DNA of 64,000 bases from Pseudorasbora parva. Taxonomy: Eukaryota; Chordata; Actinopteri; Cypriniformes; Gobionidae. The position numbers were made by a program, and so were the translations under genes. Numbering within the stretch: position 1 is the first letter of the stretch; each line of letters starts with the position of its first letter. This document shows, piece after piece, positions 22,701-32,400 of this stretch. Below the pieces are notes generated by a model. It made no database searches, was not told the origin of the DNA, and was given only the letters and a program-made list of their open reading frames with translations. The stretch is taken from contig NC_090173.1 in the NCBI RefSeq assembly GCF_024679245.1, positions 8,075,428 through 8,139,427 on the forward strand, read 5' to 3'.

Positions 22701-24050
22701 GCCCAATTAGCTGCCCCCCTCCACCAGTTGGTTGCAGATGTTCTTAAAATGGCAAAGAAAGGGAAGGCTAAACCCAGTATGTTTTCACCTGAGATGTGGA
22801 CTGATGAGTGTGAGCGAAGCTTCAGGGAATTGAAGAGGACTCTTACATGTGCCCCTGTTCTGGCCTTTGCTGATTTTACGAAGCCATTTGTTTTAGAAGT
22901 TGATGCGAGTCATCAGGGCTTGGGGGCCATCCTGTCTCAAGAAAATCAGGGCAGATTAAAGCCCGTAGCCTATGCCAGTCGTTCACTGCGGAGGTCAGAG
23001 AGAAACATGGAGAATTATAGCTCTATGAAATTGGAGCTCTTGGCACTTAAGTGGGCTATATCAGAAAAATTTAGAGAGTACCTGCTGGGAAGTAAATGCA
23101 CCGTGTATACTGATAACAATCCTCTCAGCCATTTCCAGTCAATTAAGTTAGGTGCCACTGAACAACGATGGGTCGCACAATTAGCAGCTTTTGACTTTAC
23201 AGTGCTCTATCGCCCAGGTCGTGTCAATGGCAATGCTGATTCTCTTTCTCGCCAATACAGTGCACAGGCCAGTGAAGACCGCAGTGATGGAATTGTTCCA
23301 CGTGATGAATGCTCTCCAACTCAAAATTATGGTGTTGATGTAGCAATGTTGCAACAGATTGGGGTGTTTCCCAGTCGTTCCAGAGCTGACTTGGTGGCAC
23401 TGCAAGGTGCTGATTCTCTTTTGAAGACATTCCTCTCATTCTGGAGGTCGGGGCAGAAACCAAATAAAGAACAGCGGTTACAACTTTCAAAGGATCTACA
23501 GTGTTTGTTTCGTCAATGGGACCGGATCACTGAGAAAGATGGCCTGCTGTATAGATGGGCAATGAGATCCCACGGTGAGGAGTTTTTCCAATTACTTTTG
23601 CCTTTTTGTCTTCATCAGGAAGTTCTGTATAACCTTCATGATGGACATGGGCACCAGGGGGTGCGACGGACTACTGATTTGATCAGGCAAAGATGCTACT
23701 GGCCAGGAATGGGAGTGGAGATAGAGAAGTACTGCCAGCACTGCCAACGTTGTATACTTTCTAAAGCCGTTCAGCCAGGAGTGAAGACATATCAAGGTGT
23801 TCTTCTTGCCAGTCAGCCATTGGAGGTTCTTGCGATTGATTTTACTCTTTTAGAACCTGCTACCGACCGGCGAGAAAACGTGCTAATCATGACTGATGTC
23901 TTTTCCAAGTATACACAGGCAGTGCCTACTAAAGATCAAAGTGCTGTTACTGTAGCAAGAACCCTGGCTGAGAGCTGGTTTTATCGGTTTGGAGTGCCTA
24001 AACGAATACATTCTGATCAGGGGAGAAATTTTGAAAGTGCCCTTATTTGA
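19800..24050 (+). CDS. Gag-pol polyprotein of the young Ty3/gypsy, cut short in integrase
   Basis: This frame of 1416 codons encodes the structural and replication proteins of a Ty3/gypsy element. In order: a Leu/Glu-rich N-terminus, a capsid-like region (about 60-250), a CCHC zinc knuckle CLRCRKPGHVLRQC at residues 326-339, an aspartic protease site LLDTGS with DTG at 408-410, reverse transcriptase with LYLDDVIVFS (D874, D875), RNase H with EVDASHQGLGAIL (D1035), an integrase zinc-binding region (His about 1280-1285, Cys 1312 and 1315), and integrase catalytic Asp 1347 (AIDFTLLEP) and Asp 1406 (HSDQG). A TGA at 24048-24050 ends translation before the third catalytic residue, Glu. Gag and pol share one frame. 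The first ATG after the LTR that opens this frame was taken as the start. Confidence 0.92.
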   Translation: MSLEEEQEELLALREEVQRLRVTNAQLHQGGGASLAASSTSGLPEVSNIASSNFPRQATPERFVYFHRERKCPYFSGSTSKSDFSIYDWIENVEACLRDRCITDREKALFLYDHLEGEAKAEIRFRSLTERENPEVVLQILKDLYGSSSSFVSLQKQFFDRKQKDGESLKEFSHSLWALIGDIQRSYANKLTDPDTLVRDQFVEHVRDIALRRELKSIVRQTPLISFLALRQEAIKWAEEGERPSGQARVGLYHQEADFNVKGTCNSMGTGKGLDLPALQEQLHKQQSQIDSILQSLAKIQSMLDQSAPRTLNSNYQFTAEGVPICLRCRKPGHVLRQCRQGPRPRAASLSVDPNTTPAATGPPGMGDGGRKSTDNVICNIKSSPPLIGKCPVVEVVMGGVEVKCLLDTGSMVTTITESFFKEAFKHLMAPRLRSCGWLALKAANGLDIPYVGYLELDVQVLGRTIPGRGVLVVKDPLGVSRQDAVPGLLGMNVIGECYQELFAQQGEVLFSLLDVDQVKAGWGKALRHCHRLEVCPVINEGRVRVLERAGDFIPAGSLKLVKVTCPKVPYTTPRSMLLEPGGSDLAPGLLLSPSLVTVVNGVSYVPVVNVGVTGATVHAKQVLGKLHQVEGIEGQQLNFVGEGEEVAHVTVVNAHTVMEPHVPISETISALQWPGLTYVEERRVKELLEKYHQVFAKNEGDLGCTDEIIHEIPLTDNVPVRQRYRRIPPTQWQAVKSHIKQLLDSRVIRESSSPYASPIVLVQKKNGELRMCVDYRQLNAKTRKDAYPLPRIEESLDALAGAQWFSTLDLASGYNQVPVAEKDKVKTAFCTPFGLFEFERMPFGLCNAPGTFQRLMERIFGDQSLHSILLYLDDVIVFSSSVEQHLQRLEVVLSRLKKKGLKAKLSKCHFFKQEVQYLGHRVSREGVATDPEKTSAVANWRQPHDVKEVRSFLGFCSYYRRFVKGFAQLAAPLHQLVADVLKMAKKGKAKPSMFSPEMWTDECERSFRELKRTLTCAPVLAFADFTKPFVLEVDASHQGLGAILSQENQGRLKPVAYASRSLRRSERNMENYSSMKLELLALKWAISEKFREYLLGSKCTVYTDNNPLSHFQSIKLGATEQRWVAQLAAFDFTVLYRPGRVNGNADSLSRQYSAQASEDRSDGIVPRDECSPTQNYGVDVAMLQQIGVFPSRSRADLVALQGADSLLKTFLSFWRSGQKPNKEQRLQLSKDLQCLFRQWDRITEKDGLLYRWAMRSHGEEFFQLLLPFCLHQEVLYNLHDGHGHQGVRRTTDLIRQRCYWPGMGVEIEKYCQHCQRCILSKAVQPGVKTYQGVLLASQPLEVLAIDFTLLEPATDRRENVLIMTDVFSKYTQAVPTKDQSAVTVARTLAESWFYRFGVPKRIHSDQGRNFESALI

Positions 24051-25080
24051 CAGCTCTGCAGCCTTTACGGGATTGAAAAATCCAGGACCACAACATATCA
24101 TCCACAGGGCAACGGACAGTGTGAGCGATTCAATCGGACACTTCACGATCTGCTTCGTTCCCTCCCTCCAGAGAAAAAAAGGGTGTGGCCCAAGTATATT
24201 TCCCAGTTGGTTTGGGCATATAATACTACAACTCATCGTTCTACTGGCCATTCACCATACTCATTGATGTTCGGAGTGTCCCCTCGACTTCCTGTTGACT
24301 CCCTTTTGGGTATAGATCTTTCTGAAGCTGACAAGGAGGTAATTAACTCCTGGGAAGAGTGGGTTCAGCAGCACCAAGAGAGGCTCCGGGTGACTCATCT
24401 TGGTACAGGATCTTGGTTTGAGCAAAGGGCAACTAGTCTATTTGAAAGATCATCGCCATCAAGGTCGCCATAAGATTCAAGATGTATGGTCATCACTACT
24501 GTACCAAGTGGTTAACGTGCCAGACAAACCTGGTGCCCCATATACCGTTACACCAGCTGATGGCACTGGTAATATGCGGCGGGTTAATAGGTCTGAGATG
24601 AGGGCAGCTCGGCTTGGAAATCAGCCTGGTGAACCAATAATACCTCAGCCTTGTCTGCAGTCTGGTATACAAGAAGGTGAACTTAATAGTGAAGAGGAGT
24701 ATTGTTCGGCATGGCCTGTTAAAGAAAGGTCTATTCTGTCTGTGGATAGTTTTTTAGAGGGAGCATACCATGTGTTAACACCAGGTAAAGGAGGCCAGGA
24801 AGCAGACTCTGATATTCTGGGACATGTCAGTCCTGTCAGTGATGGATTGGAGCAAGGTGTGTTGCAACATCATGCCCCTTTAGCCAGTGGTCAGCAGGAG
24901 AGGTTACAACTTCACGATGAGATGCTGACCGTTCGACGCACTTCAAGGCCAACAGCTGGTCAACATTCAAATCCTCACCGTCTGCCACATTCCGCAGTGA
25001 CAAGCATTTCTGTTGGGGCGATAGGGGCTGCTGCTTTTACAGATCTAACTCAAGCCACTCATTTTAGACCCTGGCTATAA
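24051..25080 (+). pseudogene. Integrase C-terminal part beyond the nonsense codon, with frameshift
   Basis: The same frame continues after the TGA with 'QLCSLYGIEKSRTTTYHPQG' and 'GQCERFNRTLHDLL', which hold the missing catalytic Glu near 24123. It ends at 24473 in a wrong tail because of a frameshift near 24395-24425. A second frame (24400-25080) carries the rest: 'GQLVYLKDHRHQGRHKIQD', the integrase SH3-like part, and about 170 residues with no recognised domain up to the polypurine tract. No envelope gene was recognised. Confidence 0.85.
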
Positions 25081-25110
25081 ATTATCCCTTGCCGTCGGGG
25101 CGACGACATC

Positions 25111-25122
25111 TTTTGGGAGGGG
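25111..25122 (+). promoter_or_regulatory. Polypurine tract of the young gypsy
   Basis: The run 'ttttgggagggg' ends just before the 3' LTR at 25127. Confidence 0.75.
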
Positions 25123-25126
25123 TGAA

Positions 25127-26027
25127 TGTGGGAGGAGACTAGCCAGTAATGAGTTTCAGGTGCAGGTGCTTTGTCACATGATTAAGGAAGCATAAATAGT
25201 AGTTGCAGAGACACATGGCGAGAGGTTTGTTTCGGAAGTTGTGCTTGACGTACAGCCTCCTTTTCATTGAGGCTGACTTGAAGTTTTACACTCTGTCTGG
25301 GAACACTTATTGCTGCAGTACTTTCAATAGGCTGATGGCCACGTTGGAACGGTGAATAACTGTATCATTGTATCATGTGTGGGGATTGAGCGCTGAGATT
25401 GGATAACTGTGCTGCAGTTGTACTTTCGCTAAAGGGCAAACCAGCCACTGTTTCTTGTATATTTAAGTTTCCCTTTTGAGTTACATTTATTTTTGATTTA
25501 CTATATGTCTACTTTGATCATACTAATAATTGTTTTTATTTGTTGTTGTTTGTGTGGTATTGCCCTCCTCTTTCTGTTACAGTGCTACTGGCTTTGTACA
25601 GGGCCGGGCCTGCATCGACACCTAACCTCCCTTGGTGTGGCTGATCTGGGTGGTGTGTGGCACTGTGTGGTGTGCATTAGAAGGTTGGCACTATAATTGG
25701 TGATTTAATTTGTGGTTACTTATTTGCAGTGTATGCTGTGGGTTTCTTTCGTCTTCTTCCCCCGTCTCTTTCAGGTGGTAGGTGGTGTAAAAGAGCAGGC
25801 CCGACCCTTCTTGCATTCTCGAGGAGCGCCATTTCCTGATTCTATGAATCCTATTGCTGATGCATTTTTAATTGGTTTTTAACCTTTTTGATATGGCTGT
25901 GTTGTACTAATAAAATTGTGATTATTGACAAACTACATTTGTTGCTTATAATCCCATTACTTTTGGAAGGCTCCTCCTGCCTTAAATAAGGAGGTGGCGT
26001 AGTCAGTTTCATATTTACTACACTACA
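25127..26027 (+). repeat. 3' LTR of the young gypsy
   Basis: 901 bp, the same length as the 5' LTR. The one difference noticed is 'gccctcctcttt' here against 'gccctcttcttt' in the 5' LTR. Confidence 0.93.
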
Positions 26028-26475
26028 TTAGACACGTTAATTTACTGTTTTATTAAAGTTTTAAGTTTATTAGATTCACATTATAAACACATAGCCTACA
26101 TTACTAATATTATGCCCAATACAGGCTGAAAAGGGCTGTTTTTTAAAATTTGCGTTCAGCCTCAGCAGTTTCTGTGTGAACGTCAACATAAAGCCCGTCT
26201 ATACTCTGATTTGATTGGTTTTATCAAATATTTTGACATTGAGCAGTGACAGACCAATAAATCTCAGATTTACACACGCACACACACACACCTCTGCTTC
26301 TGATGTGCGCTGCACTCTGCGGATTGAAGACACACAAGACTAAAAAACGGGATGTAGCCAAAAGCTCCTGCCAGTTTCATATGTTTTAAAGGTTAATCAC
26401 ATATTTTTTAGGAGGGCTGAGGCATAAGTGTAGGGGGGCTTTTTTTGTGATAAAAAGGGCCTAGCAACGCCCATG

Positions 26476-26783
26476 GCTAAAGTAAGCAATTTTGTTATTT
26501 TTTCTTATTTGGCTCAGTGGCAGCATACACAGGTTGAATAGAAGTAGTGCAAGAATGGACCCTTGTGGGACTCCGCATGTCATGGATGTCCACTCAGACT
26601 TATGGTCTCCTATACTCACATAATAACCTCTCCCTTCTAAGTATGACCTGAACCATTTGAGGACCATCCAAGAAAGCCCAACCAAGTTTTCCAGCCTGTC
26701 TAGAAGTATGTTGTGGTCAACAGTGTCGAATGCAGCACTGAGGTTGAGTAGAACCAGAATTGATGCTTTGCCTGTATCAGTAT
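26476..26783 (-). pseudogene. L2-like LINE part 3: reverse transcriptase palm before the catalytic box
   Basis: On the minus strand this reads 'ASILVLLNLSAAFDTVDHN', 'WFRSYLEGRGYYVSIGDHKS', 'CGVPQGSILALLLFNLCML' and stops being LINE just before the YADD box, which lies at 18040 on the other side of the hAT-like element. At the other end the LINE is cut at a TTAA (26784-26787) by a piggyBac-like MITE, so the first codons of the open frame at 26817 belong to that MITE. Confidence 0.88.
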
Positions 26784-26787
26784 TTAA

Positions 26788-27935
26788 CCCTTTAGGTTTT
26801 TTCCTAAAACGTTCCATTTTGACATCTTAATATCAAATCTTAAAAGAGATAAAAGATAGAAACTTTCTGTAAATTAGAGAAATATTAAGGATGACCCTAA
26901 GTTTATGTAGGGATTACACTTTCCCATCTAATTTGCATATTATGACATCATAAAGTGGTGGCAAATCTTGGATTATAGAATTTTCATGAAAAGCCAAATG
27001 TTTAAATGATAAATGCAGCACTTATTTCCCCCCAAAATGTCCCTCACCTTCTGTGTGCTATATTGCACAATACTGAATGTTCAGGTAAATAGTAAATAGT
27101 AAACAAACTGTGTAAATCATTACTAATAAATGGTAGAAACAAACCAAATGCATGTAGCGGTTTGTCTTTTGCTGTAGAGATTTTCCATTTATTACAAACT
27201 GTACGCACTCTGATTCCATATATAGGGCACATATATTATATATTATGCATTATAGCTCCTCTGCCCCGTGTCACAGCGCATCTGCTCCTACGAGCAGTGC
27301 GTCCAGATCAGCCTTGCGCACGCAGAGTGTGCACAGCCACAACTACTGTTATTGTCATTTTGAGTCCCAACGTTGCCTCCGAACTGCCCTATGAATACTT
27401 CGACCTCTTCTAACATACCCAGTGGTGTTAGATAAAGTCTCCACCACAATACTATCGCCACGATCGCAGAGAGGCACACGGTGAAGACGCGTGCTTCTTG
27501 GTGAGCGCGACAAAAATCTCCTGCGGCCGCCTCGTTCCCAACACTAACACACCTGCTTACTTAGCGATGCACACTCCGACCCCGGGAAACATTATTCCCA
27601 CCACTGACACTGGGCAAAGGACCATCTACATTGGTCAAATGATCCACCGTTTGTGCATAGAAGACCCAACACTTCATTGCGGGTAAGCTTTATTCATTAG
27701 AAAACAATAATAGTAATAATAATCTAACGCAAATACTCGCTGACGTTGACAATGCTCTGATAAAACGGCTCACTCGCACACCAGCTCCGCTTTTGTTTGC
27801 ACTCATTCAATGAGCCCTTGCTCGTAGATTTTGTATAGAATCCTGATGTTTTTATGAGTCGGGATAAAGTACGACATGTCTGCCATCTAGTGGAGGGGAG
27901 GTTGAATGAAATTTGACACCCTATTTGACAAAATC
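26788..27935. mobile_element. piggyBac-like MITE, copy 1, right end lost
   Basis: It starts CCCTTTAGG after a TTAA and is similar over its length to the complete copy at 49974-51297 (shared text includes 'acgttc...attttgacatcttaat' and 'ctgattccatatatagggc'). It ends at an (AT)n tract at 27936, where the right terminus should be. No transposase is evident. Confidence 0.75.
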
Positions 27936-27936
27936 A

Positions 27937-28010
<74 letters not shown>
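27936..28010. repeat. (AT)n microsatellite
   Basis: An almost uninterrupted run of AT units, replacing the right end of the MITE. Confidence 0.95.
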
Positions 28011-28015
<5 letters not shown>

Positions 28016-28029
28016 TGATCATCCATGAA

Positions 28030-28580
28030 ATTACCTTTAAAGGGACATCATAGGAGTAAATGACTGTTCTTTCAGACAAACAAATCTAGAGTTATATTAA
28101 AAAAGCCCTGGCTCTTCCAAGCTTTATAATGTCATTGACTGTTGCTCTGTTTTTAGTCCATAAACGTTCATCTGTCCATCAAATAACGTGCTCCAAGCGT
28201 CAAACTTCTGACGAGCATACCTGGTTATTTAAGTCTTTCAAACCGTAGAGACACTTTCAACACTTTTTCCATAAAATTAATACAGAAGGCAATTGGCCAA
28301 ACCTTTATTTATAAAGTTTTAAATATGGATATTTTTCTTACACAAACACATCAATGTGCTTCAGAAGGCCTTCATTAACCACCCATAGCCATGTGGAGCA
28401 TGTTATTTTATGGACAGATGCATTTTTTTATAGACTTAAAAAACAGAGCAACAATTACTGGAATTAAAAAGCTTGGATTAGCCAGGACTTAACGAAGAAT
28501 GTCATACACACAAAGGATGACATGATTATGAGTAAATCATGGGCTAATTTTTGGGTGAACTATCCCTTTTAAATGAGAGC
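28030..28580. mobile_element. MITE related to 4330-4627 and 9150-9430
   Basis: It shares 'tttttcttacacaaac', 'atgtggagca' and the end 'tttttgggtgaactatccc' with the other copies. The terminal 'aaaggga'/'tcccttt' words at the two sides suggest short inverted ends. It has no coding capacity. Confidence 0.55.
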
Positions 28581-29250
28581 AAGATAAATTGGGGGACTGG
28601 TTTTATTGCATCAGAAGATGGTCACTTAATGCTCACAGCTGATTGATTCAATTTCAGTTTGAGATTTATTACCCAGAACAGAACCTATTCTGGAGCTGGT
28701 TAGCCCGTGGAGTGCAAGTTACAGTAGCAATGAACACTGGTAAACTCTGAGCCACTTTCTTGGTGCCTGAACCCCAGGTTTGGTGGAAACTAACTTGAAA
28801 TCTGGCTAGCCACTTAAACCGGCTTCAGGTCTCACAAATTTGCTCCAAAACACTTTGGCATCAAAGTAAAAATGTTTGTCTTCCATAATGTCTGTGTTTC
28901 TGATAAATTTATTTTGTAGTACTCTTTTATTTATGTTTCTGTCTTGTATATAATGTACATAATCACAAACACACACACATATATGTCTACAATTTGAATT
29001 TCTACTGAAAGAACTATTGGGTACCACATTTGTGTTTTATATATTTTAAGCAGATTTTAGAAAGAAAATTCCAACTAAAGTAAATCTCCCAAACTATCTA
29101 AAATAACAATTACAATGTATACCTTTTTTTGGTTAATACACACAGTATATAACACAAGTTTAAACCTTCACATCCCAACTTCAAGAACTTTACTTAAACA
29201 ATAAACATAAAATACTACATCTATTATAAAACTAAATATAACTAAAAACT
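28581..29250. other. 3' flank of the VLIG gene; nothing recognised
   Basis: AT-rich single-copy-looking sequence between the MITE and the putative polyadenylation signal. No coding motif was seen on either strand. Confidence 0.4.
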
Positions 29251-29256
29251 TTTATT
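29251..29256 (-). terminator. Possible polyadenylation signal of the VLIG gene
   Basis: AATAAA on the minus strand, about 200 bp past the stop codon of the VLIG exon. Confidence 0.5.
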
Positions 29257-29453
29257 TCAGTGCTGTCTGAATGGAGGATGTAAGTAGAGATCACTTCACA
29301 GATACTGGTATGATGAAACAGAACATTTAAAATCTTTAACTCCTCTCTCTCTGACGCATTCTGTGAAATGAAGTTTAGATGATTTTAGACTCACTGAAGT
29401 GATGAAGTTCTCTGTGAGGCAGAAACCAAAAGAAACTTATTTTGCTTATTCAA

Positions 29454-32400
29454 TTAAATGTATTTATACAAACTTCCAATAGCATCTTGTTTTGAGTATT
29501 TTCTCCATTCATATGGAATCTCCCCTTCCCCCTCAAATGTTTTACTGTAGTATTTTTCCAGATCTTTCTGGAATCTGCACACAAACCACTTCCAGTAGGG
29601 CAGCTCAGAGAGATCAGGGGTGATGCTCCAGTCTGCATAAACTCCTCCTGCTCTTCTGTAATCTCTCCAGAGGACTGTATCAGAGTCATTGGGGTGAAAA
29701 TATAGATTGCTGTTTGCTACAGCTGATGTGCAGATATGGGTGGACAAGTTAGATGTATTATTGTAATATATTCCATTTAGTCCAATACTACGATGGAAAG
29801 GAACACTGTGATCTCCATAATGGTTTCCTATGGTGTTGGTGCAGACGGCTCTACAGAATGGACACTGAACCCAACAACACTGGCAGAAGTGATCAAACAG
29901 AATCTCTCCTGGCCTGAACTTATAGTCCAGCTTTACTGGGAAGGTCTCTGCGTTGAATCTACTGCTGATATCTGACATTATAGCAGGAAGTTCTTTTCTT
30001 ATCTCATCTTCAAGGAGGTTAAATTCATCAACATCATCATGTTTCACTCCACTGAGGTCTTTTTCTGAGAAGATCAGCACATCTGAGAGCTGCTGTGTGA
30101 AACTCTTCAACCACAAACCAGCATCTCCTCTGTTCTCTTGAACATGTTCAGTAGATTCATGAGCTGCTTTCATGATCTTCTGCTGCAGGAGTTTAATGTT
30201 CACCTTCATCTTTGGTAAAACACTGACACTGAACTTCTCAGTGATGTACCGACTGACTTCTTCTCTGATGAAACTCTTGAAGTGATCTCTGGGATAATTA
30301 ATGTAATCCATGTATTTAACAAAATCCTCCTGTTCTGCCAGTCTCTTCAGGATGTGTTTCTCCAGATTAGATCTGTTTCCATTCAGTGATTCACAGTTTT
30401 TCATAATTTCATATGTTACATTTCTGGCAGTCTTCTTGTAGACGCTCTGCTCAATGGGCTCTTTCAGTTTCTGACATATAATCTTACCAAAAATAGCAGC
30501 TGAAGTTGCTCCACGATAGTGTTTCTGGACAACACTGTAGTACTCTGCTCTCTTTTTCTCAGGACTATTGGCTTCCCTGAACATCATGTATTGGTCAGTG
30601 ATCATCTTGTTTATTCTCTTACAGATGGAAATAACCAAATCTATGAAGAATTCATCCTTAAACTCATATTTAACTGATTCTTTCTCATGATCTGTTAGTC
30701 TCCTCTTGATGTAATCTATGAGCTGTTGAATGCTTCTGATGTTGTAGCCCATCTTTGAAATGTTAAATGACTGAATCATTTTGTCTATCTGCAGGTCAAC
30801 ATCTGTGACTAATGATCTTATTTTGGTTTCATCCTCTGCAGACAGGCAAGCATCTTTTACAGCATCTTTAAATCCTTTTTTTGTGGACTTTTTGAAAGTA
30901 ACATAATCAAAGTAACTCCACACTGTGAAGATATTTATGTACTCACTGTCCTCTTCAATGTGAGTCACAGGGAGTTGCTCCTGATAGATGTCACTGAGGA
31001 TCTTTCTCACATCTCTCATTATGTCAACGTCTTTTACTGGAGGAGTGTCTGTGATGATATTTTTCACAGACTGTTCCCAAAGCAAATCAAACTCTTTCTT
31101 CAGTAGGTTATCATTTGTTTTCTCTTTGAGTTTTAAGGGAAGTTCTTTGCTCTTTTCATAGAGAGTGTTTTCATGATGTGTCTTCTGAGCATCAATCTCT
31201 TTCTTCAGTTCTCGCTGCTGAGGAGTCTTATTTAATTTCCTCTTTGTTTCTTTCACAATGTTTTCCTGAACATCTTTGATTTTGATTTCAAATGATGTTT
31301 TCCACTGAATCAGTATATCTTTATCTTTGTCTTTCTCAAAGAATTCAGACATTGATTTCTCCACTTCTTCACTTGTCATCTTCAGTTCTCTTTGAAGATC
31401 AGTTTCCTCGACCTCATGAATTGTTTCATTTTCTATTTTGTTGTGTAGTTTGTTCTCAATTTCCATCATGGCACTGTGAAGACTCCAGGACCACTTGCTG
31501 TATTCAGTCTCCAGTTTCCTATAGACTGAAATCTCCAGAGAATTTCTGAAGCTGAAGACGAATCCTTCATTTAGTAAAGCCTCCCAGAGATCTTTAATAC
31601 GGTATTTTAAATCTATCAGCATCATCCCTTTTGATGCATGTGTCATGATTATAGAAACTTTTTTTTTGTTTCTTTCTGCATGAGACATAATAGTTTCCTT
31701 TAGTTCTTGAATATTCTCACAGTAGTTTGGGTTTGGTGGTGCCATCGGTGGGTTTCCCTCCCAGAGATGAGCAAAATACTTCACATCATTCTGTGCATCA
31801 AATTGAATGACATCACTGAAAGTTTCTTTATCACAGACTTCCTCTTCAGCAGCGAGTTTTGTCATCTCATCCAGTGTCTCCTGCAGTCTTTTCCTTCCTT
31901 CAATGTTTTTCTCACCAGCTGTGATGTCTGAGACGTTCTGATGCACAAACACACAACTGGGATTTAGTTTGACCTTCTTCATCCTCATGAAGGCCTGAAC
32001 AACAATCTGAAGAATGTCCTGCATCTCAGATGGGTTTTCTCCAAAGATGTTGATTAAGGTCAGATTTCCAAGACCAACTACAAATGTGGCCAATTCATTG
32101 TCATGATGCCTGGTTGATCTTCCAGCTAGTTCTAGAGCACGAAGACCCTCAGTATCAACAACCAGAATATAGTCAAAGTTCATCTGTGTTTTCATCTCAT
32201 CTGACACTTTGACCAGCTGCATGAAAGCTCCTCGTGTGCACCTGCCAGCACTGACGGCAAACTGGAGTCCAAACATGGCATTGAGCATGGTGGATTTCCC
32301 AGAGCTCTGAAGCCCTAAAACGGACAGCACAAATACTCTCTGGTCTCCCAGTTTCTGGATGAGTTGATCTAGAACAGCAGAGATCCAGATCACAGGAACA

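Larger units (their letters stand above)
18664..26027 (+). mobile_element. Young Ty3/gypsy retrotransposon, nearly intact
   Basis: Two 901-bp LTRs (18664-19564, 25127-26027) with TG...CA ends differ at one base that I could find (near 19099 against 25562). A 4-bp TTAG flanks both sides (18660-18663, 26028-26031). Inside are a primer-binding position at 19565, one fused gag-pol frame, and a polypurine tract. The single LTR difference means a recent insertion, yet coding is broken by one nonsense codon and one frameshift in the integrase part. Confidence 0.93.
18051..26475. mobile_element. hAT-like element with a Ty3/gypsy inside
   Basis: The ends are imperfect inverted repeats: 'cagggacgtttctagga' on the left against the complement of 'cctagcaacgcccatg' on the right. 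They are flanked by 8-bp sites gctgtagt (18043-18050) and gctaaagt (26476-26483), a target duplication with two mismatches. Without the retrotransposon the element is only about 1.06 kb and has no transposase, so it is non-autonomous. At 18540-18650 it holds part of a 'tatatagcatttttctaggcactcaaagc' type SINE tail (quoted in short form). Confidence 0.75.

Noticed and set aside
26784..26817. First codons (MERFRKKPKG) of the LINE open frame
   Set aside because: They come from the piggyBac-like MITE beyond the TTAA, not from the LINE.
27498..27686. Conserved-looking 62-codon frame in the piggyBac MITE
   Set aside because: The second copy (about 50740-50895) does not keep the frame, so coding is unlikely.
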